Notes: generated by a model not told the origin, from the sequence alone. Shown: positions 55,340 through 64,000, counted from the stretch's first letter. The stretch is DNA of 64,000 bases from Pseudomonas ceruminis (GCF_021602025.1 NZ_BQHW01000007.1:1-64000); one strand, 5' to 3'. A program made the numbers and translations.

Positions 55340-55570
55340 ATGACTGAGCACGAACGGTTATCCACAATCCAAAGCTACGCCTGGACCCTCGAGCTGCTAG
55401 GCGAAGCCTTGGTGCAGCACGATGAAATGCTCGAGTGCGAACACAACCCGCACCTGACTTTTCGCAGTACCGCAGGCATCCACCAGGCGATCCGGATCAT
55501 CAGCCGTTTAGCCAGTGAGCAATGTGGAAAAGTGCTTGGGCTAGACGTCAAGGACGATCCAGCCGAGTAG
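55340..55570 (+). CDS. DUF3077-family protein
   Basis: Small protein of 76 residues, 'MTEHERLSTIQSYAWTLELLGEAL...LTFRSTAGIHQAIRIISRLASEQ', matching the Pseudomonas DUF3077 family, function unknown. A long structured leader precedes it. A decayed relative lies at 47165-47359, so the family travels with mobile DNA here. Only a weak ribosome site (CAGGTGCCCC) precedes the ATG. Confidence 0.78.
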   Translation: MTEHERLSTIQSYAWTLELLGEALVQHDEMLECEHNPHLTFRSTAGIHQAIRIISRLASEQCGKVLGLDVKDDPAE

Positions 55571-55978
55571 GAGGTTGTTTCCATCGCCGCTCCCTGGGGA
55601 CGGCGATGGAATACCCTATGCTCAGTGACGAAGATTGTGAGCTGTCACAGCCACTAATCCCCAGGCTTGTGCTTGTGGATAGGCAAAGTCGGATGCTTTT
55701 TATCGTTGGGCGGGTTCATATTCCGTGCCACCAGCGCGCCGCGAACCTTGCCCTTGCGGCAGATTCCGTGACCGGGCGTGCGAGGGCTAAGTAAAGCGTT
55801 GAGAGAGCAGGTTCTCATTCCCTGAGCCTCTCGATAAGCTGTGAGCGACGCGCCACTCGGCATTACAGGTGTGTAATGCTGCGCTAACAACGGCGAGTGA
55901 CCGCATCAGTTCAGTGGTGGGCTACCGCCAGCGATCGCCGGAAAAAAATCAATCCAAAAAGAAACTGGAGTTCACCTG
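55571..55978. other. gene-free spacer of about 400 bases
   Basis: Short frames exist on both strands, such as 55654-55890 minus, but none has a ribosome site or a recognisable product. A ribosome-site-like AAACTGGAG sits just before the acetyltransferase start. Confidence 0.4.
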
Positions 55979-56446
55979 ATGAGCGAACTAGTCATCCGCC
56001 CGGCGACCTTGGAAGACGCCGAAAACATCTTTCAGGCTCACAAAGACTCAGTGGAAAAGTTGTGTGCCGCCGATTACCGCCCCGAACAAATCACCCTGTG
56101 GCTCGATGGGCGCTCTCCTGAGTCATACAAGGAGGCCATCGTCGGCGGCAACCTATGGCTCGCGCAAGACAACGCAGTCCAGGGCTTTGTAGAAGTTAAC
56201 GGCCATGAAGTCAGCAAATTGTTCGTTCGCGGCAGCGGGGCCGGGCAGGGGCTTGGTAAGCAACTGCTGGAGCTGGCCTTGAGGCAAATACGCAACGCTG
56301 GCCACTCCAAGGCCTATCTCGAGGCGACCGTGACCGCCGAAAAATTTTACGAGCACTTTGGCTTTCGCAAGGTAGGCGAGGGCACCTTCTCACGTGGAAA
56401 TAGTCCGGTGTCCATCGAAATCATCAAGATGGAGCGGAACCTCTAG
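55979..56446 (+). CDS. GNAT-family N-acetyltransferase
   Basis: Protein of 155 residues with the acetyl-CoA loop 'GSGAGQGLGKQLLELAL' (R/QxxGxG/A pattern, about 86-102) and 'EATVTAEKFYEHFGFRKVGEGTF', the typical GNAT C-terminal part. Substrate unknown. CTGGAG lies seven bases before the ATG. Confidence 0.88.
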   Translation: MSELVIRPATLEDAENIFQAHKDSVEKLCAADYRPEQITLWLDGRSPESYKEAIVGGNLWLAQDNAVQGFVEVNGHEVSKLFVRGSGAGQGLGKQLLELALRQIRNAGHSKAYLEATVTAEKFYEHFGFRKVGEGTFSRGNSPVSIEIIKMERNL

Positions 56447-56534
56447 CCGACGTACTTACCATCCGTTCACCGTGTTCCTGTGTTGAATCGGCTGTCGGGG
56501 CAAGTGCATACGTAAGGGCTACCCTTCGCCTGCA

Positions 56535-57473
56535 TCAGTTAACGCAATCAACTCGCCCCGAAACAGCATTTACGCCCTCCAGAGTAGCGAACGAGGTGTC
56601 CTTGGCAGTAAGCAGGAAGTCCCTCACATAGGGTACTTCCAGCATGTCGCTGCGTATCGCCGCGAACAGTGTGGCCTGCAGCCCGTGCTCTCCCAGGCGC
56701 TTGGCGGTCACATAGCCCCGGGAGCTGTACTCATGCACGGCCCAGTTCGGCAGGCAGCATACGCCGCGGCCGCTGGCCACCAACTGCATCATCATCACAG
56801 TGAGTTCAGAGGTGCGTACCTGAGCGGGCTCGATGCCGGCGGGATCGAGGAACCGGGTGAAAATATCCAGACGGTTTCGCTCGACCGGGTAGGTGATCAG
56901 CGTCTGCTCGGTGATGTCGGTAGGCTCAAGGTAGGGTTTGTCACACAGGGCATGATGGTTGTCGATGGCCAGCAGTGCTTCGTAGCCGAAAAGTGGCACA
57001 TAGGTGATCCCCGGCAGGCTCACAGGGTCGGAGGTCACCACCAGATCAAGGTCCCCTCGTTCCAGGGCCGGGAGGGGAGCGAACGCAAACCCGGACGCCA
57101 GGTCCAGCTCAACCTCCGGCCAAGCGCCACGAAATTCATCAACCGACGGCATCAGCCACTGGTAGCAGCTGTGGCACTCGATCGCGATGTGCAGCCGGCC
57201 TGCGCTGCCACTGGCGAGTTTGCCCAGGTCGCGCTCTGTCGCGCGGATCAGCGGCAGCACCTGCTCGGCCAACTGCAGCACCTTAAGGCCAGCACTGGTG
57301 AAGCGTACCGGCTTGGATTTGCGCACGAACAGGGGCATGCCGATGCGTTCCTCCAGCTCCCGGAATTGGTGCGACAGCGCCGACTGTGTCAGGTGCAGGC
57401 GTTCGGCGGCTTCATGCAGGCTGTCCGTCTCGCGCAGGGCATGGACGGTGCGTAGGTGCCTCAAATCGATCAT
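56535..57473 (-). CDS. metR: LysR-type regulator, MetR-like
   Basis: Protein of 312 residues: N-terminal winged HTH 'RHLRTVHALRETDSLHEAAERLHLTQSALSHQFRELEERIGMPLFVRKSKPVRFT' and a LysR substrate domain with 'HIAIECHSCYQWLMPSVDEFR', characteristic of MetR, which senses homocysteine. I chose ATG 57473 (MIDLRHL). Divergent from the mesX-mesD genes, which it very likely activates. Confidence 0.88.
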   Translation of the reverse strand: MIDLRHLRTVHALRETDSLHEAAERLHLTQSALSHQFRELEERIGMPLFVRKSKPVRFTSAGLKVLQLAEQVLPLIRATERDLGKLASGSAGRLHIAIECHSCYQWLMPSVDEFRGAWPEVELDLASGFAFAPLPALERGDLDLVVTSDPVSLPGITYVPLFGYEALLAIDNHHALCDKPYLEPTDITEQTLITYPVERNRLDIFTRFLDPAGIEPAQVRTSELTVMMMQLVASGRGVCCLPNWAVHEYSSRGYVTAKRLGEHGLQATLFAAIRSDMLEVPYVRDFLLTAKDTSFATLEGVNAVSGRVDCVN

Positions 57474-57502
57474 GAGCAAAATTACATTTGTGTGCAAAAA
57501 AA

Positions 57503-57517
57503 ATGAGTTTGTCTCAT
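57503..57517. promoter_or_regulatory. LysR-type (MetR) binding site candidate
   Basis: ATGAG-TTTGT-CTCAT is a perfect 5-bp dyad containing T-N11-A, 30 bases upstream of metR and on the side of mesX. It resembles the MetR box TGAANNNNNTTCA. The remaining 268 bases before mesX hold no supported gene and could be a leader. Confidence 0.5.
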
Positions 57518-57785
57518 GGAGCACTGATCCGTGACAATCCCCTCATCGAATTTTCTACCAACGGGCAGGCTATCTTGGCACCGGCACTCAACCTCGGCTT
57601 CATGCGTACCGGCTTCGGCTTGGCGAGGAACGGCCGTGAGCGTTTGTCGATCGACCCAAACGTTCAGTGGTGTGTCCACGTGCTGCGAGATACCAATCAC
57701 CACTGCAAGGCGCAAGTAAACGTTCCGGTCGCCCGGATACTAGCGTGCACTGCAATCCATTCCAGCATCAGGGTGTCGGGCGAAG

Positions 57786-58769
57786 ATGAGCAATGAGTTT
57801 GCGTTTGCCATTAAGAGTATTTGTTTTGATGAAGATTATCAGCCGTCAGACAATACACGTGTCACAACCAACTTTGCCAACCTGGCGAGGGGGGAAAGCC
57901 GCCAACAGAACCTGCAAAACACCTTGAAGATGATTGACAATCGTTTCAATGCCCTGGCGCATTGGGATAACCCCAAGGGGGATCGCTACACCGTCGAACT
58001 TGAAATAATTTCGGTGGAGATGGCTGTCGATGCCGGGCGCAGTGCGCAGGCACTTCCCTTGATTGAAATATTGAAAACGACGATTGTCGATCGAGAAACC
58101 AACGCGCGTATGGACGGCATCGTCGGGAACAATTTTTCCTCGTACGTGCGGGATTATGATTTCAGCGTGCTGTTGTTAGGGCATAACAAGGGGCAGCCAA
58201 CGTTCAGTACCCCCGAAGGGTTCGGGGACCTGCATGGGAAACTGTTCAAGTGCTTCGTAAATTCGAGCGCTTACAAGGAACATTTCAACAAGGCGCCGGT
58301 GATCTGCCTGAGTGTTTCGAGCAGCAAGACCTATCACCGCACTGAAAACCTGCACCCGGTGTTGGGCGCGGAGTACAGGCAAGATGAATACTCGTTGACC
58401 GATGAATACTTCAGGAAAATGGGCTTGCAGGTTCGCTACTTCATGCCGCCCAATAGTGCGGCGCCTTTGGCCTTCTATTTTTCCGGTGACTTGCTCGGCG
58501 ATTACACCAACCTTGAGCTGATCAGCCTCATCAGCACGATGGACACCTTTCAAAAGATTTACCGACCCGAGATTTACAATGCCAACTCTGTAGCCGGGAA
58601 GTCCTACCGGCCCAGCTTGCAGCACCAGGATTATTCGTTGACTCGAATTGTTTATGATCGCGAAGAGCGTAGTCGCCTGGCTATCGAACAAGGGAAGTTT
58701 GCTGAGGAACAGTTCATCAAGCCTTACCGGGCTGTTCTTGAACAGTGGTCCGCTCGCTTCGCCAACTGA
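57786..58769 (+). CDS. mesX: MesX: methionine-synthase-associated oxygenase (DUF1852)
   Basis: Protein of 327 residues of the DUF1852 family. Published work on folate-independent methionine synthases (Price and co-workers) showed that the core synthase MesD needs MesX, a putative oxygenase. The gene ends 28 bases before mesD. No classic cofactor motif is visible, but 'HRTENLHPVLGAEY' and several conserved His/Asp could hold a metal or flavin. The flavin reductase gene downstream supports use of reduced flavin. Confidence 0.87.
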   Translation: MSNEFAFAIKSICFDEDYQPSDNTRVTTNFANLARGESRQQNLQNTLKMIDNRFNALAHWDNPKGDRYTVELEIISVEMAVDAGRSAQALPLIEILKTTIVDRETNARMDGIVGNNFSSYVRDYDFSVLLLGHNKGQPTFSTPEGFGDLHGKLFKCFVNSSAYKEHFNKAPVICLSVSSSKTYHRTENLHPVLGAEYRQDEYSLTDEYFRKMGLQVRYFMPPNSAAPLAFYFSGDLLGDYTNLELISLISTMDTFQKIYRPEIYNANSVAGKSYRPSLQHQDYSLTRIVYDREERSRLAIEQGKFAEEQFIKPYRAVLEQWSARFAN

Positions 58770-58797
58770 ACACGCTATTGAACAAGGTTCCTCCCTG

Positions 58798-59832
58798 ATG
58801 AAAAAACTGTTACCTACTTCAACTGCGGGCAGCCTGCCTAAACCGGCATGGCTCGCACAGCCTGAGACACTTTGGTCGCCTTGGAAACTGCAAGGTGAAG
58901 AACTGATCGAGGGCAAGCAGGACGCCTTGCGTTTATCGCTGCACGAGCAGCAGTTGGCAGGCATTGATATCGTCAGTGATGGTGAGCAAACGCGCCAACA
59001 CTTTGTTACCACGTTTATCGAGCACCTCAGCGGTGTTGACTTCGAGAAGCGTGAGACCGTCAGGATTCGTGATCGCTATGATGCAAGCGTGCCCACGGTC
59101 GTGGGTGCAGTGGCTCGCCAGAAGCCCGTTTTTGTGGACGACGCCAAGTTCTTGCGCCAGCAAACCGATCAACCAATCAAGTGGGCGCTGCCTGGCCCGA
59201 TGACGATGATCGATACGCTCTACGATAGCCACTATAAGAGCCGCGAAAAGTTAGCGTGGGAGTTCGCTAAAATCCTCAACCAAGAGGCCAGGGAGTTGGA
59301 AGCGGCGGGCGTCGATATCATCCAGTTCGATGAACCTGCATTCAACGTGTTCTTTGATGAGGTGAATGACTGGGGGGTGGCCACCCTGGAGAGGGCAATC
59401 GAAGGGCTCAAATGCGAAACGGCAGTACACATCTGCTATGGGTACGGCATCAAAGCCAACACCGATTGGAAAAAAACGCTCGGCTCTGAGTGGCGGCAAT
59501 ATGAGGAGGCTTTCCCCAAACTGCAAAAATCGAGCATCGATATCGTTTCGCTGGAATGCCACAACTCCCGCGTGCCGATGGACCTCATTGAGCTCATCCG
59601 CGGTAAGAAAGTGATGGTTGGCGCCATCGATGTGGCCAGCAACACCCTCGAAACTCCCGAAGAGGTTGCCAATACCCTACGCAAAGCGCTGCAGTTTGTA
59701 GACGCCGACAAGCTCTATCCTTGCACCAACTGCGGCATGGCTCCTTTGCCCCGCCACGTTGCAAGAGGCAAGCTGCAGGCGTTGAGCGCAGGCGCAGAAA
59801 TCGTGCGAAGAGAGCTCTCGAACCCTTATTGA
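58798..59832 (+). CDS. mesD: MesD: folate-independent core methionine synthase
   Basis: Protein of 344 residues resembling only the C-terminal catalytic half of MetE. Zinc ligands are in place: 'AVHICYGYG' (HxC), 'VSLECHNSR' (Glu) and 'YPCTNCGMAPL' (Cys). Folate-binding residues of the MetE N-terminal half are absent, as expected for Mes proteins, which use another methyl donor. The gene follows mesX and precedes the flavin reductase gene in one transcript. Confidence 0.88.
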   Translation: MKKLLPTSTAGSLPKPAWLAQPETLWSPWKLQGEELIEGKQDALRLSLHEQQLAGIDIVSDGEQTRQHFVTTFIEHLSGVDFEKRETVRIRDRYDASVPTVVGAVARQKPVFVDDAKFLRQQTDQPIKWALPGPMTMIDTLYDSHYKSREKLAWEFAKILNQEARELEAAGVDIIQFDEPAFNVFFDEVNDWGVATLERAIEGLKCETAVHICYGYGIKANTDWKKTLGSEWRQYEEAFPKLQKSSIDIVSLECHNSRVPMDLIELIRGKKVMVGAIDVASNTLETPEEVANTLRKALQFVDADKLYPCTNCGMAPLPRHVARGKLQALSAGAEIVRRELSNPY

Positions 59833-59913
59833 ACTGAAGTCGGAAACGGTACGGGAGGGCTGATGCAGGCCTTCCCCGACGCATTCGAGTGCCCCCATTA
59901 CCCAGGATCTACC

Positions 59914-60423
59914 ATGCCACTACCCGGTACTGCTATCGCGCCGTCGAGCTTTCGTGAAGCGCTCGGGCACTACGCCTCCGGTATCACGGTGATTACCTCG
60001 CACATTGATGCCGAACCAATTGGCTTCACTTGCCAGTCGTTCTATAGCGTTTCGATGAGCCCGCCGCTGGTGTCATTCAGCGTAATGGCGAGTTCGGCCA
60101 GCTATCCCAAAATGCGTCAGGCAGGCCGATTTGCGGTCAATATCCTGTCCGGTGAGCAGGTCAGGATTTCCAACCAGTTCGCTCGGCGAGGCACGGACAA
60201 GTGGCACGGCGTCGAATGGCAGGAATCACCGCTGGGCAACCCGATTATTGTCGGCAGCCTCCATTGGCTTGATTGCGAGATCCACGCTGAGCACGTGGCG
60301 GGTGATCACCTGATTGTCATTGGAGAGGTGAAGGCGTTAAACCTGCAGGGAGCTGCTGCCGCGCAGCCACTGCTGTATTTCAAGGGGCAGTATTGCAACC
60401 TCGCTGAACGTTGCGCGGTTTGA
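59914..60423 (+). CDS. flavin reductase family protein
   Basis: FMN-dependent reductase of 169 residues (HpaC/ssuE-like split-barrel): 'FREALGHYASGITVITSHIDAEPIGFTCQSFYSVSMSPPLVSFSV' and 'HLIVIGEVKALNL' are family hallmarks. I chose ATG 59914 with AGGA six bases before it; ATG 59863 would add 17 residues. Its place after mesX-mesD suggests it supplies reduced flavin to MesX. Confidence 0.85.
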   Translation: MPLPGTAIAPSSFREALGHYASGITVITSHIDAEPIGFTCQSFYSVSMSPPLVSFSVMASSASYPKMRQAGRFAVNILSGEQVRISNQFARRGTDKWHGVEWQESPLGNPIIVGSLHWLDCEIHAEHVAGDHLIVIGEVKALNLQGAAAAQPLLYFKGQYCNLAERCAV

Positions 60424-60477
60424 GCATTCCTGCCGGGATTTCATGCAGAGCCTAGCGACCTGCCGACCCCATGTGTG

Positions 60478-60499
60478 AGAATGATAGGAATTCCTATTA
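60478..60499. promoter_or_regulatory. Fur box before ECF sigma gene
   Basis: GAGAATGATAGGAATTCCTA then TT fits the Fur consensus GATAATGATAATCATTATC in its core, with a perfect palindrome ATAGGAATTCCTAT at 60484-60497. It lies about 17 bases before the sigma factor start, so Fur-iron would block transcription. Confidence 0.6.
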
Positions 60500-60515
60500 A
60501 CAACGCTCACTTCCC

Positions 60516-61055
60516 ATGACATCCTTCCACCCCCCCTGGAGCGGCCCCGCGCCGGCCTTGCAGTCAGTCGTCGATGATTTGCTGGCCCATTACGCTGACC
60601 TTCGCCGTTACCTGTGCGGCAGGCTGCGCAACCCAGACGACGCCGCCGATATCGCCCAGTCCAGTTTTGCCCAGGCCTATGCCTATGCCCTCAATGCGCC
60701 GGTGCTCAACGCCCGGGCTTTGCTGTTCCAGGCGGCGCGCAACCTGTGCATCGACCAGCACCGGCGCCGCGGCACCGAGTTGGCGGCCCTGGAGGACTGG
60801 CTGGTGCGGGTCGATGGGCTGAGCCCGAGCGTGGAGGACATCCTCATTGCGCGCGAGCAGTTGCAACAGCTGATCGCGCTGGTCGAGCGCATGCCACGCC
60901 TGCGCCGCGAGGTGTTCGTGCGGGTGCGGCTGCATGGGCAGCGCCACCGTGAGGTGTGCGAGGCACTGGGGCTGTCGGCCAAGGCGGTGGAGCTGCATAT
61001 CGCCCGTGCGGTGTTCGATTTGTCTGAACTGCGCTTGGCCGCCCGTCATGGTTGA
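60516..61055 (+). CDS. ECF RNA polymerase sigma factor (FecI/iron-starvation type)
   Basis: Protein of 179 residues with sigma-70 region 2 ('DDLLAHYADLRRYLCGRLRNPDDAADIAQSSFAQAYAY', 'ARALLFQAARNLCIDQHRRR') and region 4 ('RMPRLRREVFVRVRLHGQRHREVCEALGLSAKAVELHIARAV'). It is preceded by a Fur box and overlaps the FecR-like gene by 8 bases, and would drive the TonB-receptor gene when the receptor signals ligand binding. Confidence 0.92.
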   Translation: MTSFHPPWSGPAPALQSVVDDLLAHYADLRRYLCGRLRNPDDAADIAQSSFAQAYAYALNAPVLNARALLFQAARNLCIDQHRRRGTELAALEDWLVRVDGLSPSVEDILIAREQLQQLIALVERMPRLRREVFVRVRLHGQRHREVCEALGLSAKAVELHIARAVFDLSELRLAARHG

Positions 61056-62010
61056 ACCGGTGGCTGCGCGCAAGGTGCAGCAAGCCCTGGTCTACCTGGC
61101 GGCCATGCACGGGGACGACCCTGCGCGGGTGCGCGAGGTCAGTGGCCAGGCGCTGCGCTGGCGGCAAAAGAGCGATGAGCATGAGCGCGCCTGGCATGAG
61201 GCCGAGCAGCGCTGGCAACTGGTGCATCGCCTGGCGCCACAACTGCGCGGGGCGATTGCGCCGCAGCCTTATGACCCAAGCCGCCGGCGCCTGCTGCGCC
61301 AGGGCGGCGCGTTGGCGCTGCTGCTGGGGGCAGGCGGCTGGCTGGGCTGGATGTTCCAGCGTACCGCGGCCTTCCAGCAGGACCTGATGAGCGCCCACGG
61401 CGAAGCGCCGCGGGCGTTGGCCCTGCCCGATGGTAGCCAACTGCTGGTGGCGGCCCAGAGCAACCTGCGTATCCGTTTCGACCATGGCCAGCGCCAGGTG
61501 CTGCTGCTCCACGGCAATGTCCTGTTCGACGTCGCCCACGAGTGGTGGCGGCCGTTCCTCATCAGCACCCGGGTGGGCAGTGTGCAGGTGCTGGGCACCG
61601 CGTTCACGGTCAGCGACCGGGGCGACCAGGTGTTCGTTGCGGTGGCGCGCGGGCGGGTGCATGTGCGGGACCTGCACGGTGGCGAACGCATTCTGGGGGC
61701 CGGGGAGCGGGTCGATATTGATCGCCAGGGCCATCTGGGCGAGTTGCAAAAGGGCGCGCAATTCGGCCCGAACCTTGATCACTGGCAGCGTGGCTGGTGG
61801 TCCTTCACTGACCAGTCGCTGGCCGAGGTGGTCGGCGAACTCAATGCCTACCTGCCTCAGCCGGTGGCGCTTGCGCCGGAGGTGGCCGGGCTGCGGCTGA
61901 CGGGCAGTTTTCCCAGTGACCAGCCACAGAAACTGCTGGCGGCGTTGCCGCGCATCCTGCCGGTGCACCTGGACGAGCGGCAGGGCAGGGTGCGGCTGTT
62001 GCCGCGCTGA
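61048..62010 (+). CDS. FecR-family anti-sigma / surface-signalling regulator
   Basis: Protein of 320 residues: cytoplasmic N-terminus with 'WRQKSDEHERAWHEAEQRW' (the DUF4880 motif), a membrane helix at about 86-105 ('GGALALLLGAGGWLGWMF'), and a periplasmic FecR domain ('LPDGSQLLVAAQSNLRIRF', 'ISTRVGSVQVLGTAFTV') followed by a C-terminal STN-like part. It passes the signal from the receptor to the sigma factor. The start at 61048 lies within the end of the sigma gene. Confidence 0.92.
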   Translation: MVEPVAARKVQQALVYLAAMHGDDPARVREVSGQALRWRQKSDEHERAWHEAEQRWQLVHRLAPQLRGAIAPQPYDPSRRRLLRQGGALALLLGAGGWLGWMFQRTAAFQQDLMSAHGEAPRALALPDGSQLLVAAQSNLRIRFDHGQRQVLLLHGNVLFDVAHEWWRPFLISTRVGSVQVLGTAFTVSDRGDQVFVAVARGRVHVRDLHGGERILGAGERVDIDRQGHLGELQKGAQFGPNLDHWQRGWWSFTDQSLAEVVGELNAYLPQPVALAPEVAGLRLTGSFPSDQPQKLLAALPRILPVHLDERQGRVRLLPR

Positions 62011-62079
62011 AAACGTTTTGAGGGGTAAGCCGCGCGAACGGCGTCATCAACAGTGAACCCACTTGAGCAAGGACCCTTC

Positions 62080-64000
62080 ATGTCGTTCGCTACCCCCCGA
62101 GCCCCCACGCCGCTGCGTCACCTGGCCCTGGCCTGTGCGCTGGGCAGCCTGCTGTCACCGGGCATGGCCCTGGCCGACAGCCAGCCGTTGGCCCTGAACC
62201 TGCCGAGCCAGTCGCTGGAAGCCGCCGTTCATGCGCTGGCGCAGCAGTCTGGTGTGGCCATTGCCGCTGATAGCCGACTGCTTGCCGGCCGCCAGGCACC
62301 GGCCTTGAGCGGGCGTTTCAGCGTGCTGCAGGCCTTGCAGCAACTGCTGGCGGGTACCGACCTGGTGGCCGAAGAGCAAAATGGCGTGGTGATTCTGCGC
62401 AGCGTGGCCGAAGACGGTGCCGTTACCCTCGGCGCCACCAACGTCAACGCCGCTGGCTTCAACAGCGACCTGCCCGAAACCTACGCTGGTGGGCAGGTGG
62501 CCCGTGGTGCACGGCTTGGGCTGTTGGGTAACCGCGACATCATGGACACACCGTTCAACATCACCGCCTACACCTCGCAGACCATTGCCAACCAGCAGAG
62601 CGGCACGGTGGGGGCGGTACTGCGCAATGACCCGTCGATCCGCTTCAGCACCGGCGAAGGCCATGCCTACGAGAACTTCATGATCCGTGGTTATGGGCTG
62701 GAGTCCTCCGAGCTGGCGGTCAATGGCCTGTACGGCCTGGCACCGGATGGCCACGTGCCCACCGAGTTCCTCGAGCGGGTAGAGGTGCTCAAGGGGCCGA
62801 GCGCACTGCTCAGCGGCATGGCGCCCAATGGTGGGGTGGGGGGCAATGTCAACCTGGTGCCCAAGCGCGCCGGCGATGCGCCGTTGACCCGGCTAACCAC
62901 CAGCTATGTGTCCGACGGTTTCTTCGCCCAGCATATCGACGTGGGGCGGCGCTCGGAGGATGGCCGCTTCGGTATTCGCTTCAACGGCGTGTACGGCAGC
63001 GGCGACACGGGCGTGGACGACCAGTCCAAGGACCGTACCCTGGCTGCCCTGGCGCTGGATTACCGCGGCGATGACTTCACCCTTGAGCTGGATGCCTACG
63101 AGATCCACGAGAAGCTGGATAACGGCAGCCCGATGATGGCAGGGTTCAATGACCTGGGTTACGTGACCAAGGCCCCAAAGCCCGACACCAATGTGCTGGA
63201 AGGCATTTACGCCAAGCAGGTCAGCAAGGCCGTTGTGCTGCATGGTGAGTACCAGCTCAATGACGACTGGGCGGCCTTCGCCAGTGTCGGCAGCGCACGC
63301 ACCTATTACGATGGCTTCCTCAACGGCACCCGCATCCGCGTGCAGGCGCCTGACGGCAGCGCCAAGGGGCAGACCTACAACCAGGCCGGCTACACCCACA
63401 GCCTCTCGGGCGAGGCGGGGCTGCGCGGCAACTTCATGACCGGCCCGGTCAGTCATCAGTTGGTGTTCAGCAGTTCGCTGCTGCACCAGGACATCGGCCG
63501 TGCGCCGACGGTCACCGGCCCCACCTACGACACCAACCTCTACCACCCCAGCAAGGGGATAATTGCCGGTGACCATGGCTCGAACGTCAAGACCGGCGAC
63601 AATACCTTGTCCAGCTTTGCCTTGGCCGACACCCTGGGCTTGCTTGACGAGCGCGTGCTGCTGACCCTCGGCGCCCGCGCCCAGCGCGTGCGGCAGAAGA
63701 TGAGCAAGCCGTCGGCCTATGACGAGCGCAAAGTCACCCCGGCCCTGGGCATTGTGGTCAAGCCCTGGGATGCGCCGGTGTCGTTGTACGCCAACTACAT
63801 CGAAGGCCTGACCCAGGGTGGCACGGTGACCGAGGTCGGCGCGCTGAACAAGGACGAGCAGTTCGCGCCTTATGTGGCCAAGCAGATGGAAGCCGGCATC
63901 AAGTGGGACCTGGGCACCTTCAGCCATACCCTGGCGGTGTTCCAGATCGAGAAGCCGAGCATGGTGAAAAACACCAGCGGCAGTACGTTCTGGTACACCG
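62080..64000 (+). CDS. TonB-dependent siderophore receptor with signalling domain, 5' part
   Basis: At least 640 residues, cut by the window end. Signal peptide 'LALACALGSLLSPGMALA', then the N-terminal signalling (STN) domain ('LNLPSQSLEAAVHALAQQSG', about 35-105), plug domain ('GLLGNRDIMDTPFNITAYTS', 'FMIRGYG', 'FLERVEVLKGPSALLSGMAP') and barrel strands. FecA/FoxA/FhuE-like transducer receptor for an iron-siderophore; the STN domain shows that it signals to the FecR-like protein upstream. Ligand unknown. GCAAGGACCC precedes the ATG. Confidence 0.93.
   Translation, partial: MSFATPRAPTPLRHLALACALGSLLSPGMALADSQPLALNLPSQSLEAAVHALAQQSGVAIAADSRLLAGRQAPALSGRFSVLQALQQLLAGTDLVAEEQNGVVILRSVAEDGAVTLGATNVNAAGFNSDLPETYAGGQVARGARLGLLGNRDIMDTPFNITAYTSQTIANQQSGTVGAVLRNDPSIRFSTGEGHAYENFMIRGYGLESSELAVNGLYGLAPDGHVPTEFLERVEVLKGPSALLSGMAPNGGVGGNVNLVPKRAGDAPLTRLTTSYVSDGFFAQHIDVGRRSEDGRFGIRFNGVYGSGDTGVDDQSKDRTLAALALDYRGDDFTLELDAYEIHEKLDNGSPMMAGFNDLGYVTKAPKPDTNVLEGIYAKQVSKAVVLHGEYQLNDDWAAFASVGSARTYYDGFLNGTRIRVQAPDGSAKGQTYNQAGYTHSLSGEAGLRGNFMTGPVSHQLVFSSSLLHQDIGRAPTVTGPTYDTNLYHPSKGIIAGDHGSNVKTGDNTLSSFALADTLGLLDERVLLTLGARAQRVRQKMSKPSAYDERKVTPALGIVVKPWDAPVSLYANYIEGLTQGGTVTEVGALNKDEQFAPYVAKQMEAGIKWDLGTFSHTLAVFQIEKPSMVKNTSGSTFWYT

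Noticed and set aside
54937-55347. Plus-strand open frame of 136 codons before DUF3077
   Set aside because: Covers the structured C4-like region, Arg/Pro-rich, no ribosome site; likely non-coding leader read as protein.
55654-55890. Minus-strand 78-codon frame
   Set aside because: No ribosome site or recognisable features; left as spacer.
57488-57796. Possible 102-residue plus-strand gene before mesX
   Set aside because: No family resemblance; overlaps the metR promoter and dyad site and the mesX start; a leader is more likely.

Overview
The window looks like a chromosome segment of a Pseudomonas putida-group bacterium. It is GC-rich, and one long stretch carries the gene order rpsT-murJ-ribF-ileS-lspA-fkpB-ispH, minor pilins, thiO, an amidase/ABC cluster, bamD, rluD, pgeF, clpB, tRNAs, ndh, yacG, coaE, pilD, pilC, pilA. 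From memory this matches P. putida KT2440 around PP_0600 to PP_0634; no database was searched. The first bases are the 3' end of a 5S rRNA, so an rRNA operon lies just upstream.

Layout. 1-37,300 is core genome: a LetA/LetB-type (PqiA/PqiB family) lipid transport operon; cell-wall, tRNA charging and lipoprotein genes; divergent minor pilin genes; ThiO; an amidase, carbamoylase-type hydrolase and branched-chain-type ABC transporter with a GntR regulator; BamD, RluD, PgeF; ClpB behind a sigma-32-like promoter; a tRNA-Asn/Pro/Lys operon; NDH-2; and the pilA/pilC/pilD cluster ending at tRNA-Thr(CGT).

37,247-46,817 is a compact 9.5-kb integrated element in the 3' end of tRNA-Thr, bounded by 49-bp direct repeats. 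It has a tyrosine integrase, an AlpA/excisionase-like protein, a winged-helix protein next to iteron-like repeats, several small unknown genes, and only two recognisable virion genes: an HK97-type major capsid protein and a tail tape-measure protein. No terminase, portal, protease, tail tube or lysis gene was found. I read it as a probable phage satellite that may replace both the capsid protein and the tail-length ruler of a helper phage. It is the most interesting part of the window. Beyond it lie remnants of an older P4-type integrase, showing repeated use of this tRNA.

47,388-55,980 is an accessory patchwork: AraC regulator, AlaX-type tRNA editing protein, LysE exporter, a truncated IS5, a decayed IS3, and four lower-GC genes (HD hydrolase, NUDIX, RibD-like deaminase, histidine phosphatase) scattered among IS66 fragments, then a DUF3077 gene behind a possible C4-like RNA leader. 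55,979-64,000 holds a GNAT acetyltransferase, a MetR-like regulator, a mesX-mesD-flavin reductase cluster for folate-independent methionine synthesis, and a Fur-box-preceded ECF sigma / FecR / TonB-receptor iron-uptake system cut by the window end.
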